From positions 228,373 through 292,372 of the forward strand of contig JBJXGE010000032.1 of the NCBI GenBank assembly GCA_046154185.1: DNA of 64,000 nucleotides, read 5' to 3'. Positions 18,601-26,015 of the stretch are shown here, one piece after another. The position numbers and the translations under genes are program-made. Source of the stretch: JBJXGE01 sp046154185 (GTDB taxonomy: Bacteria > Planctomycetota > UBA8108 > UBA1146 > JAJFFE01). The number at the start of each line of letters is the position of its first letter. Position 1 is the first letter of the stretch. Below the pieces are notes generated by a model. It was not told the DNA's origin and did no database searches. It was given only the letters and a program-made list of their open reading frames with translations.

Positions 18601-19436
18601 CGCTGCGGCGCACTCGCACCGGGCAGTGCGATCGCGTATGGCAAAAGAACGACTGGGGCGTTGCTCGTGATGCCTGCGGGCGATTGCGCTTGCGGGCCAA
18701 CACACGTGACGTTGAGTGCGCCCGGCATTTCGATGTCGAGCGAATTCCCGGCGGTATCGCGCACCGACAGGCGCAAGCGGGCGTTGGTGACGGGCCGGTT
18801 CGGCACTTGCCATTCGAAATAGCCATGCGGCGGCAGCTCGGCGAGTTCGCGCCAATTCGCGCTGAGTCCTTCTGCGATGGCGAGCTGCACTGGCGCGAGC
18901 CCAAAAAGTTCGCCATCGACGACCCAACCGAGCGGCAACATCGAGCCGCCGACGATGGGCTGCGTCGGCAGACTCGTCACCGATCGAACGCTTGGCGCGG
19001 TCCAGTCGATTGCCAAGCGCAACGTGGGCGCAATTCGATTCGAGACGCGACTCAACACTTCGAGCGAGGCTGGCAACGCGACGAATTCGTACACACCCTC
19101 GCGCGGCGGCGACCACTCGACGAGCGGTTGACCGACGGTCCAAGTTCCGCACATGCGCCAGTTGTCATCGCCTAGGCGACGAACACAAAATGCGATCTGC
19201 GGTGTTTGCGCAGCGGATGATTGGAAGGCCAGCGGTAACGTGCGCCGCGCGGTCACGAAAAATGCGGGCTCGGTCGTGTGACCGGGAACGACGAGTGCTT
19301 GCTCGGTCAGCGCGCGCGCCGCGCCGAGCTGAGCGATCGGCACGACGCGAGGTTGCACGAGCAGGCATCCTGAAACGCACATCAACGAGCACAGCAGCCA
19401 GACCGAACGTCGCACGTTCGACAGACAATTCGCCAC
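15636..19436 (-). CDS. Giant lipoprotein B: about ten Ig-like repeats
   Basis: A 1266-residue protein of unknown function. GTG 19436 has AAAGG seven bases upstream and gives a compact signal peptide ending in a good lipobox, CVSGC (C24); the open frame further upstream lacks signal-peptide character. About ten units of ~110 residues follow, each ending in a D-x-x-G-N-like turn (RDTAGNS, RDHAGNH, TDGAGNT, MDTAGNA, VDHAGNR, EDLAGNR among them), the pattern of bacterial Ig-like/fibronectin-like domains. It lies 194 bases upstream of protein A and is clearly related to it, but it lacks the TPR tail. Probably exported and lipid-anchored; ligand unknown. Confidence 0.75.
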   Translation of the reverse strand: MANCLSNVRRSVWLLCSLMCVSGCLLVQPRVVPIAQLGAARALTEQALVVPGHTTEPAFFVTARRTLPLAFQSSAAQTPQIAFCVRRLGDDNWRMCGTWTVGQPLVEWSPPREGVYEFVALPASLEVLSRVSNRIAPTLRLAIDWTAPSVRSVTSLPTQPIVGGSMLPLGWVVDGELFGLAPVQLAIAEGLSANWRELAELPPHGYFEWQVPNRPVTNARLRLSVRDTAGNSLDIEMPGALNVTCVGPQAQSPAGITSNAPVVLLPYAIALPGASAPQRVELWVTIDGGDSWNLHAYDHDLTPPFSVELADGVWGYQVVVIDADGNRSDQPVPGDTPRAKVLVDRVSPTVEWGPLRVERAAGGFVVDQPYVVHDSALDIDSIEAAYRADTEDWLRIPTTKTAEGVLRVKRAELAREPLLVRIAGRDHAGNHFNTALESWPRETLDPPIVRFLSQQQGWFRGGAELPITYEVNWLSARPDSVTLEYTTDHTNWLTIASDLALSGRFLWLLPNSVMPSAHLRMRVRGGGDRQLIAMSEGEIAVDPHPPRARVLGPLRVSQAGGAIQVEGMDGESFVRGIDLFARSISGDAWSHVGRVDGGGGHVELDPLNPGFYLLWAVATDGAGNTGISYERASLDECFKLTVDAGQSGIRLSSFQDGGIYSGGTRHPVLLTWQGERPLGARVRVEFSGDDGGSWREICVVAHNTERVNWELPKTDVAAGRLRAVAQDLVGDVTQDQSRVPFVIDSSPPDLEITQAVVIGGDSVRLEYRDREPALAPLQEIQLYLREEAAADWQLWPRRFAPSDAIVLKLDAGRYAFALTAMDTAGNAGLAPTTNALLEATVEIGPAQAARIELLAPRGGSFGGGTRHHICWRLEGSGQSFAETPVHLEYRELGASDDEWVLIQKGLPADGIHPWQLPELVGGTLELRVTATDANGASYSAVSDALEIDSRAPIVELVGPTSSTTGTTEICYRVANDDLLAAVELYLRAVSTPQWKRAGSARAGEPLRVSIADGMYRVALVAVDHAGNRGPKPMMGEKGQGDLLVDTVTPLLKVEGVGERERIYHEGETVTVSASLFDSYPGQFPIAFRMSEDGGESYRQLKRYHPNGHDYSFELPDRAGLYYLEITGEDLAGNRARELRALQVIKTAPRVVLLTDPTGGIFSAASEFVLEWECRGVDVAHTGLSIEFTTDGVAWTECARDLAVNGSFPWTLPTVDSNRCQLRLTVTDVDGLSGRLESGHFTISHRTPRVRVEAVRPVRPRANSSQQ

Positions 19437-19592
19437 AGTCGCGCCTTTCGCCAGAGCCGCACGCCAAGAAGGCCAGCAAGGCCATTCTCCGCATCTGGTA
19501 TTTTCGGCGCATCTCGGGTCGAGCTTCACGATGAGAATCGTGGATGTTCCGCGGATGGGAGTTGCGGCTGAGAAATGCAGGCGCGTGGCGCG

Positions 19593-20063
19593 TTAATCGC
19601 CGGCCCGGCCGCGCGGCTTCTTGCGGCGCACCGTGCGCGGGCGCGGGGTGGAGGCGGCAGTTGCACCGTGCTTGGCGAGCGTGCGCGTCGAAAACGCGTC
19701 CGGTAACAACGCGCTGAGGCGTGAAGTGCGATAGCGGCCTTTGGCGTCGCCAAGATAAATCGGCAATTCGGCCGCAAACTCGATGAGCACTTGCCGGCAG
19801 GCGCCGCACGGCGTCGCGCCATCACTCGTAACGACGGCGAGCGCAACGAACTCGCGCTGACCCGCGGCAACCGCGCTGAAAATCGCCGTACGTTCTGCGC
19901 AAATCGTCAGTCCGTAGCTCGCGTTCTCGACGTTGCACCCCGTATGAATCGTGCCGTCGCGCGCGAGTAGCGCCGCGCCAACCGCGTAGTTCGAGTGCGG
20001 CGCATACGCGGCAGCGCGCGCCGCGTGCGCCGCGCGGAGCAAGTCGTCAGGGCTGATTTTCAT
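19593..20063 (-). CDS. cdd: Cytidine deaminase
   Basis: A 156-residue zinc enzyme deaminating cytidine and deoxycytidine for pyrimidine salvage. The zinc/catalytic blocks are CAE (C55, E57) and PCGACRQ (C86, C89), with NYAVGAAL and CNVENASYG for substrate binding, as in the short tetrameric Cdd class. The last ~17 residues are a basic tail (RPRTVRRKKPRG) not usual for the family. The start has AGGAAG ten bases upstream. It follows purQ by 36 bases and so is probably the third gene of a purL-purQ-cdd unit. Confidence 0.92.
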   Translation of the reverse strand: MKISPDDLLRAAHAARAAAYAPHSNYAVGAALLARDGTIHTGCNVENASYGLTICAERTAIFSAVAAGQREFVALAVVTSDGATPCGACRQVLIEFAAELPIYLGDAKGRYRTSRLSALLPDAFSTRTLAKHGATAASTPRPRTVRRKKPRGRAGD

Positions 20064-20099
20064 CGCGAGAACTTCCTGTTGGCGGGATGTTTGCTCTCA

Positions 20100-20885
20100 T
20101 CAGACTCCGGCGCGCACAATGCGCCGAAACAACTCAAGTCCGATGGGTACTGGCAAATCGCGCTCTTGAACGGGCTGACCGGGAACGCGGTAGCGTGTCC
20201 AACTCGGAAAATTCGCGGGCTGGTTGAAGCGCTCGGGATGCGGCATGAGCCCCATCACATTCCCGCCGGCGTTCGTGATCGCGGCGATATCGAGGAACGA
20301 GCCATTGGGATTCTGCGGATAGCCCGGCGCCACACCATCCTCGCCAACATACGTGAGCGCGATTTGCTCGGCAGGAAAGTCCGGGGATTCGCCCTGGGCT
20401 GGAAAGTACTCGAAGCGTCCCTCGCCATGCGCCACCGGCATTTGATAGTCGCGATTCGCATCGAACCAGGGTCCCGGCGCGCGGCCGCCACGCAGCCGGA
20501 CCCAACGACTTTCGAAACGGCCGGACAAATTGCGCGCGAGCGCGGCACGTCCGCCGCCGCCCGGCAGGATGCCGAGTCGGACCAACGCCTGAAAACCGTT
20601 ACAGATGCCGAGCAGGAGTCGCCCTCTCGCGACGTGTGCGAGCAGCGCGTCGGCGAGCCGCTGCTTGAGGGTGTAAGCGAGCACGGCACCGGAGGCGACA
20701 TCGTCGCCAAATGTGAAGCCGCCCGGCAACACGAGCAGTTGTGCGTGCGCTAATCGCCGCGGCTCCTGCGCGAGACTGTTCACGTGCAGTAGTTCAGAAC
20801 TCGCGCCCGCGAGTTCGAGCGACGCCTGCGTCTCGGTATCACAGTTCGTGCCCGCCGCCCGCAGTACTATGGCTTTGAATCTCAT
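20100..20885 (-). CDS. purQ: Phosphoribosylformylglycinamidine synthase, glutamine amidotransferase subunit
   Basis: A 261-residue class I amidotransferase that supplies ammonia from glutamine to PurL in the fourth step of purine synthesis. The catalytic triad is visible: C95 in LLGICNGFQ and H216/E218 in LMPHPER; the N-terminal NCDTETQ and LPGGFTFGDD blocks are PurQ signatures. ATG 20885 has GGAGG at ideal spacing and overlaps the purL stop by four bases, so translation is coupled. An open frame continues upstream to 21650 but that part is a shadow inside purL. Confidence 0.95.
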   Translation of the reverse strand: MRFKAIVLRAAGTNCDTETQASLELAGASSELLHVNSLAQEPRRLAHAQLLVLPGGFTFGDDVASGAVLAYTLKQRLADALLAHVARGRLLLGICNGFQALVRLGILPGGGGRAALARNLSGRFESRWVRLRGGRAPGPWFDANRDYQMPVAHGEGRFEYFPAQGESPDFPAEQIALTYVGEDGVAPGYPQNPNGSFLDIAAITNAGGNVMGLMPHPERFNQPANFPSWTRYRVPGQPVQERDLPVPIGLELFRRIVRAGV

Positions 20886-23800
20886 GCGACCTCCGGCCGC
20901 GGCACCGCCGGCCCGGCCGACGCCGGCCACGCATGCTCGGGCCAAGCAACCTCGGGCCAAGCAACACTGAGCGGCGCTTTCCACAGTCCGCGCAGCTCCG
21001 CGACGGCCGCGCGACAGAGCGTCTTCGCGCCACGCGTCACGCGAAATTCTCCATTCGCCGTGACCGTGCCGACCCGCGCCACCGGCGCCTCCGATTCGCT
21101 GACGAGCGCCACCGCATCTTCCGCGGCGACTTCTAACAAAAATCGATGCGGCCCCTCGCCGAATAAAGTGAGCAACACATCGATGCGCGTCCGTTTGCTG
21201 ATCTCGTCGAGTTCGAGATGGACGCCTTCGGACGCGGCGCCAATCGCCATTTCGGCGGCGGCGATCGCGAGTCCCCCCTCCGACAAGTCGTGACAGGCGA
21301 GCACGCGTCCCGCGACGAGCCAACGCTCGAGTTGGCGCAACACGGCGGTGCCGAGCGCGCCGTCGAACTTGCACGGCATACCGCCGACGCCCCCGTAAAC
21401 CAATTGCAACTGGCTGCCGGCATCGCTGACCTGCGCGGGTCCCAAGAGTAAGAGCGCAGAGCCGGCGCGTTTGAATTCCGACGACACCGCACGCGGCGCA
21501 CCGGGGACCACACTCACGGCCGTGACCAGCAAGGTGTGCGGGATCGAGCGCGCTACACCGCCCGCGCGATAGGTATTGTGGAGCGAGTCCTTCCCGGACA
21601 CGAACGGCGTGCGATACGCGCGCGCGGCATCCGCGGCGCCGCGCGCGCACTCGATGAGCGCGCCGAGTACTTGCGGATCATGCACGTCTCCCCAAGCGAA
21701 ATTATCGAGTAGCGCGAGTCGATCCAAGCTGCCACCCGACGCGACCACGTTGCGCACGGCCTCGTCGACCGATTGCGCGCCCATTTGAAACGCGTCGACT
21801 TCGCCGAGCAAAATCTGCAGCCCACACCCCACGACGATCGTGTGGCGACCATCGCGCAAGGGATCGAGCACCGCGCCATCATTCGGTCCATCCGCACGCG
21901 GCCCAGTGAATGGCTTGAGCACGACGCGCCCTTGCACTTCGTGGTCGTACTGGCGAACAACGACCTCTTTCGAGGCGATACTCGGATGCCCGATCAACGT
22001 GCGCAGCACCGCATCGAGATCCGCACCCAACATATCCATCGCCACATGCGGCGGACGCGCGGGTCGACTCGCTACGCGCGGTGTTCGCGGTCGGCCGCCA
22101 TGCAGAAATGCGAGTTCGAGTTCACCGACACTCAGCTCCTGATATCGCAATTCGAGGCGACCGCTGTTCGTGAACTCGCCGAGCACCGCACCTTCGACTT
22201 CCTCTTCGCCGAGTATTTCGAGCAACCGCGGCAAACGAGCGCGCGGAACCGCGAGCACCATGCGCTCTTGAGCTTCGGAGATCCAAATTTCGCATGGGCT
22301 CAAGCCCGCATACTTGAGCGGCGCGCGGTCGAGTTCGACCCGCGCACCGAGCCCCTCCGCCATTTCGCCGACCGCGCTCGAAAAACCGCCGGCGCCGCAA
22401 TCGGTCACCGCGTGGTACAGGTCCTCGTCGCGCGCGCGCAGCAGCGCATCCAAGACTTTCTTCTCTTCGATGGGATTGCCGATTTGCACCGCGCCCGACG
22501 ACACTTGCTCCGATTCCTCCGTCAACTCGCGCGACGAGAACGTCGCGCCGTGGATGCCATCGCGGCCCGTGCGGCCGCCGATCGCGACGATGAGATCGCC
22601 CGCGATCACCTGCTTCTCGACTTTCGCGCGCGGAATGAGGCCACCGCTGCCGCAAAACACGAGCGGGTTGCCGAGATATCCCGGATGAAAACAGATCGCG
22701 CCATTCACGGTCGGAATGCCGATGCGGTTGCCATAGTCGCGCACGCCGGCGGCGACGCCGGTCAACAGACGCAGCGGATGTAACGCACCGGCCGGCAAGT
22801 CACCCTCCGGCACGTCGAGCGGTCCAAAACAAAAAACATCCGTCGAGAATATCGGTAACGCTCCGAGGCCGGTGCCGAGCGTGTCGCGAATCACTCCGCC
22901 GATGCCAGTGCCCGCGCCGCCGTACGGTTCGAGCGCGCTCGGATGGTTGTGCGTCTCGACCTTGATCGTGAGACCCCAATTCTCGTCGATCGCGATCACG
23001 CCGGCGTTGTCCTTGAAGACCGACCAACAGAATGGCGCGTTGATCTCGCGGGTCGCGGCAAAAATGGTTTCCTTGAGCAAGTTTTGGATGCGCATTCCTT
23101 GATAGTCGATCGGGCCGGTGAGCGTCTTGTGGCAACAATGCTCGGACCAAGTTTGCGCGATCGTCTCGAGCTCGATATCCGACGGCTCGCGATCGAGCGC
23201 GGCAAAGTGCATTTGAATCGCGAGCATCTCGTCGGCATTGAGCGACAGTCCGCCAGCGCGCGAGAGCGCCACGAGCTGCGTTGCGTTCAATTTGCTGATC
23301 GCCACTTCCACCCGTCCCGGCGCGACCGTCGGGTAGGTGCGAAAGGGATCCGGCAGATGCTCCGGCTCGCCGCCGAGAAAACAAAATGCGTCGTCGACGA
23401 TGGCATTGGAAAGGCGCCCGAGCGCGATCGACTCGAGCAGATCGCGCGACACGTTGGCGTTTTCGATGGTGAGGCGATGGCGCGTGGCGGTGCGAACTCG
23501 GGCATCGGCGCGCGCGACGCCCGCATCGCCGAGCGCGTGCAAAACGCTGCCTTCGATCGGATCCATGACGCCGGCCTTCCGCATCACGAGGATCGCGGCT
23601 TCGTCGCGCGCGCGCTTCGGAAACGCGACACCTTGGGCCACGTGCGCGACGCGCAGCGGATCGCCCGCCAGAAACTCACGCGCGAATAGCTCAACAAGCG
23701 CGGGCGCAATGTGATCGGCAAGCTCGAGAAAATACACTTCGTCGCGCACGGCCCGCGCGGCCGGGCTCGCTGGCACGATCGCAACCGCGCCCGGTTCGTC

Positions 23801-23965
23801 GGCACACGGCTCTTCGCGCAGCGTTGCGGTCGCCGAATCGGCGCTCGCGGACAGCGCGTCACCCGCCGCTGGGCGCAAACCGCGGAGCGCAGCGAGCACT
23901 TCGAGATCGGCCGCGCCGCGCACTCCAGGCGCCGCGGCAACGGTCACTGTATAGACTCGTCGCAT
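20882..23965 (-). CDS. purL: Phosphoribosylformylglycinamidine synthase, synthetase subunit
   Basis: A 1027-residue FGAM synthetase (ATP, FGAR and ammonia to FGAM). The AIR-synthetase-like core begins near residue 240 with QMHFAALDREPSDIELE and AQTWSEHCCHKT, the PurL histidine motif, followed by ETHNHPSALEPYGGAGTGIGG and a second AIRS-like half with SGKDSLHNT and CHDLSEGG. It is longer than the ~740-residue small PurL because of an N-terminal extension of ~230 residues that probably contains the PurS-like dimer domain(s); no separate purS is seen. PurQ is encoded separately just downstream. Confidence 0.94.
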   Translation of the reverse strand: MRRVYTVTVAAAPGVRGAADLEVLAALRGLRPAAGDALSASADSATATLREEPCADEPGAVAIVPASPAARAVRDEVYFLELADHIAPALVELFAREFLAGDPLRVAHVAQGVAFPKRARDEAAILVMRKAGVMDPIEGSVLHALGDAGVARADARVRTATRHRLTIENANVSRDLLESIALGRLSNAIVDDAFCFLGGEPEHLPDPFRTYPTVAPGRVEVAISKLNATQLVALSRAGGLSLNADEMLAIQMHFAALDREPSDIELETIAQTWSEHCCHKTLTGPIDYQGMRIQNLLKETIFAATREINAPFCWSVFKDNAGVIAIDENWGLTIKVETHNHPSALEPYGGAGTGIGGVIRDTLGTGLGALPIFSTDVFCFGPLDVPEGDLPAGALHPLRLLTGVAAGVRDYGNRIGIPTVNGAICFHPGYLGNPLVFCGSGGLIPRAKVEKQVIAGDLIVAIGGRTGRDGIHGATFSSRELTEESEQVSSGAVQIGNPIEEKKVLDALLRARDEDLYHAVTDCGAGGFSSAVGEMAEGLGARVELDRAPLKYAGLSPCEIWISEAQERMVLAVPRARLPRLLEILGEEEVEGAVLGEFTNSGRLELRYQELSVGELELAFLHGGRPRTPRVASRPARPPHVAMDMLGADLDAVLRTLIGHPSIASKEVVVRQYDHEVQGRVVLKPFTGPRADGPNDGAVLDPLRDGRHTIVVGCGLQILLGEVDAFQMGAQSVDEAVRNVVASGGSLDRLALLDNFAWGDVHDPQVLGALIECARGAADAARAYRTPFVSGKDSLHNTYRAGGVARSIPHTLLVTAVSVVPGAPRAVSSEFKRAGSALLLLGPAQVSDAGSQLQLVYGGVGGMPCKFDGALGTAVLRQLERWLVAGRVLACHDLSEGGLAIAAAEMAIGAASEGVHLELDEISKRTRIDVLLTLFGEGPHRFLLEVAAEDAVALVSESEAPVARVGTVTANGEFRVTRGAKTLCRAAVAELRGLWKAPLSVAWPEVAWPEHAWPASAGPAVPRPEVA

Positions 23966-23980
23966 GCTGAACTCTCTCTC

Positions 23981-24017
23981 AGTCCCAAAACAAGCGCTGC
24001 GCGCGTGTTCTGGGACT
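23981..24017 (-). promoter_or_regulatory. Long hairpin in the purL 5' leader
   Basis: A 17-bp imperfect stem (23981-23997 with 24001-24017, about three mismatches, 3-base loop) lies 15 bases before the purL start and directly abuts its GAGAGAG ribosome site on the minus strand. On the plus strand it is followed by a T-run, so it also resembles a terminator pointing away from purL. It may control purL translation, or be the edge of the repeat element next to it. Confidence 0.5.
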
Positions 24018-24028
24018 GGCTTTTTCTA

Positions 24029-24453
24029 AGGGGTGTTGCTCCAACCTGATCTTGTCCCACATCTCTACGCGCTGGACACCGAGAGCTTCGGTTGTCGACG
24101 CTGGGGCCATGGTCGCGAGGCGACGACGCACATACGAAATTGAAGCCCCGCAGGGGCGCGATTCATCAGCCCCGGGCGAAGCCCGGGGTAACGGCAATAA
24201 AGACGGTGCACCCTGAAAGGGTGCGACTCTGCGCGGCGATGACCAACCGGCGTCGCACCCTTTCAGGGTGCGGCCTTTTTTTCCCGTTTACCCAGGGCTT
24301 CGCCCTGGGCTGATGAATCGCGCCCCTGCGGGGCTTCGGTCGAACACTTCCGACATCGCTTCGCGATCTTGGCCTCTGAACTCTCGAACTGCAATCGTGT
24401 CGTGCCCAGCGCATAGAGATGTGGGTCAAGATCAGATTGCTCCAACACCCCTC
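24029..24453. repeat. Nested inverted-repeat element (425 bp, non-coding)
   Basis: The outer arms, about 51 bp each (24029-24079 and 24403-24453), are inverted copies sharing AGGGGTGTTG, TGATCTTG, CCCACATCTCTA and GCGCTGG with a few mismatches. The inner arms of about 86 bp (24142-24227 and 24252-24337) are also inverted copies, and each contains its own palindromes: GCCCCGCAGGGGC, CCCGGGCGAAGCCCGGG (CCAGGGCTTCGCCCTGG in the other arm) and GCACCCTGAAAGGGTGC. All ORFs across it are shadows. It looks like a REP/MITE-type palindromic element between divergent purL and accA. Confidence 0.75.
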
Positions 24454-24828
24454 GCGGTCGTGGATCCGCCACGACCGCTTCACCCCCCGTGTTCTCTTCC
24501 AAACGGGCTCGCCTCTGGCTCGAAGAGTGGCTCGTAATGCAATGCGCGCGGAGCGACTGCTTGGAATCGCGCATCTTTTACGATTGTCGAACTCGGCGCG
24601 CGCGCGCGAAGCGGCGCGCGCTCTGTCGGAAGCGCGGATTGTGCCAGCTCGCGTGGGGATGGAAAGACCTCCCGATCGTGATCCGATCGAACGGGCGTCG
24701 TAAGTGAACCGTCGTTTCCGGTTGCGCATCGCCGGCAGGGCTTTTCTTTGCGTGCGCACGGCCTAGAATCGCCCGCCCCCGCGCGTCGTGCGATGCCGCG
24801 GCGGACTTTTTGAAAGTGAGCGAGCGGC
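24454..24828. other. Upstream region of accA with one hairpin, no gene seen
   Basis: A perfect 10-bp stem with a 5-base loop (24454-24463 with 24469-24478) directly abuts the palindromic element. The rest is GC-rich with alternating CGCG tracts near 24597-24625 and no convincing ORF; it must contain the accA promoter, which I cannot place. Confidence 0.5.
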
Positions 24829-25812
24829 ATGAACGAGACAGCGCAGGTCACTGGCCTCGAGTTCGAAGCGCCGATCGTCGAGCTCGAAAGCAAAATCAAA
24901 GAGCTGTTGACGTTCAGCGAGACGACCGACGTCGATCTCTCCGGTCAAATCGAAGAGATGCGCCGCAAGTGCGACGAGAAGAAGCGCGCGATTTATGCTC
25001 GCCTCACGCCCTGGCAGCGCGTCCAGATCGCCCGCCACGCGGATCGGCCGCTCTTCACCGACTATGTGCGATTGATCGTCACGGATTTTCTGGAACTCCA
25101 TGGGGATCGGGCGTTCGCGGACGATCCAGCCATGGCCACGGGTCTCGGCCGGATCGGCGACCAGCGTTTCATGATTGTCGGCCACCGCAAAGGCAAAACG
25201 ACCCGCGAGAAAATCGAATGCAACTTCGGCTGTGCGAACCCCGAAGGCTACCGCAAGGCGATGCTCAAGATGCGCTTCGCCGAGAAATTCAAGATTCCGA
25301 TCGTGACGTTCATCAATACGCCGGGCGCCTACCCAGGCGTCGGTGCGGAGGAACGCGGACAAGCGTTCGTGATCGCGAACAATCTCATGGAGATGGCCAC
25401 GCTGCGCGTGCCGATCGTGTGTATCGTGATCGGCGAAGGCGGTAGCGGCGGCGCGCTCGGCATCGGCATTGGCGATCGACTGCTGATGCTAGAGAACGCC
25501 TACTACTCGGTGATCTCGCCGGAGGGTTGTGCCGCGATTCTCTGGAAAGACGCGCAGAACGCGGCGCGCGCGGCCGAGATCTTGAAACTCACGTCCGAAG
25601 ACCTCGTGCGCTTTGGCATCATCGACGAAGTCGTGCCGGAGCCGCTCGGCGGCGCGCATCGCGAGCATGTCGAGATGGCGCAGTCGCTCGAGGAGGCGAT
25701 CTTGCGCAACTACGAGCTCGTGCGAGATCTGGACCCGGACGAGCGGGTGGAGCAGCGTTTTCAAAAGTTCAAACGGATGGGAATCTACCTCGAGGAGCCA
25801 GCCGCGCCGTAG
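24829..25812 (+). CDS. accA: Acetyl-CoA carboxylase carboxyltransferase subunit alpha
   Basis: A 327-residue carboxyltransferase alpha subunit, transferring carboxyl from carboxybiotin to acetyl-CoA for fatty acid synthesis together with AccD. It starts with the family's helical LEFEAPIVELESKI, then PWQRVQIARHADRP, LHGDRAFADDPA, FINTPGAYPGVGAEERGQ and the diagnostic GEGGSGGALGIGIGD and VISPEGCAAILWKD blocks. Length is normal. No accD, accB or accC is in the window. No strong ribosome site is visible before ATG 24829, but the N terminus matches the family. Confidence 0.95.
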   Translation: MNETAQVTGLEFEAPIVELESKIKELLTFSETTDVDLSGQIEEMRRKCDEKKRAIYARLTPWQRVQIARHADRPLFTDYVRLIVTDFLELHGDRAFADDPAMATGLGRIGDQRFMIVGHRKGKTTREKIECNFGCANPEGYRKAMLKMRFAEKFKIPIVTFINTPGAYPGVGAEERGQAFVIANNLMEMATLRVPIVCIVIGEGGSGGALGIGIGDRLLMLENAYYSVISPEGCAAILWKDAQNAARAAEILKLTSEDLVRFGIIDEVVPEPLGGAHREHVEMAQSLEEAILRNYELVRDLDPDERVEQRFQKFKRMGIYLEEPAAP

Positions 25813-26015
25813 CCGAACGCAACGGTCGACCCGCGACGGCGTCCGAAGTCCGCACGTCATCGACTGGGTGAAGCCAGCTTCCAAGGCCTTGAATTGGCAT
25901 CGGCGAGCAACGCCCCCGCTGGCGCGCTTGAGGCCTCATACAGACACGAGTAAGATTCTCGCTCGATTGTTTGGTGTTTAACCGAGTTCCACGCCATCCC
26001 GCAGTCGGAGGTTCC

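Noticed and set aside
20100..21650. 516-residue open frame covering purQ and part of purL
   Set aside because: Only the part from ATG 20885 is PurQ; the upstream part is an Arg-rich out-of-frame reading of purL and the purQ start has its own strong ribosome site.
24166..24759. 197-residue ORF in the palindromic region
   Set aside because: It simply reads through the inverted repeats, is Arg-rich and lacks a ribosome site and recognisable domain.
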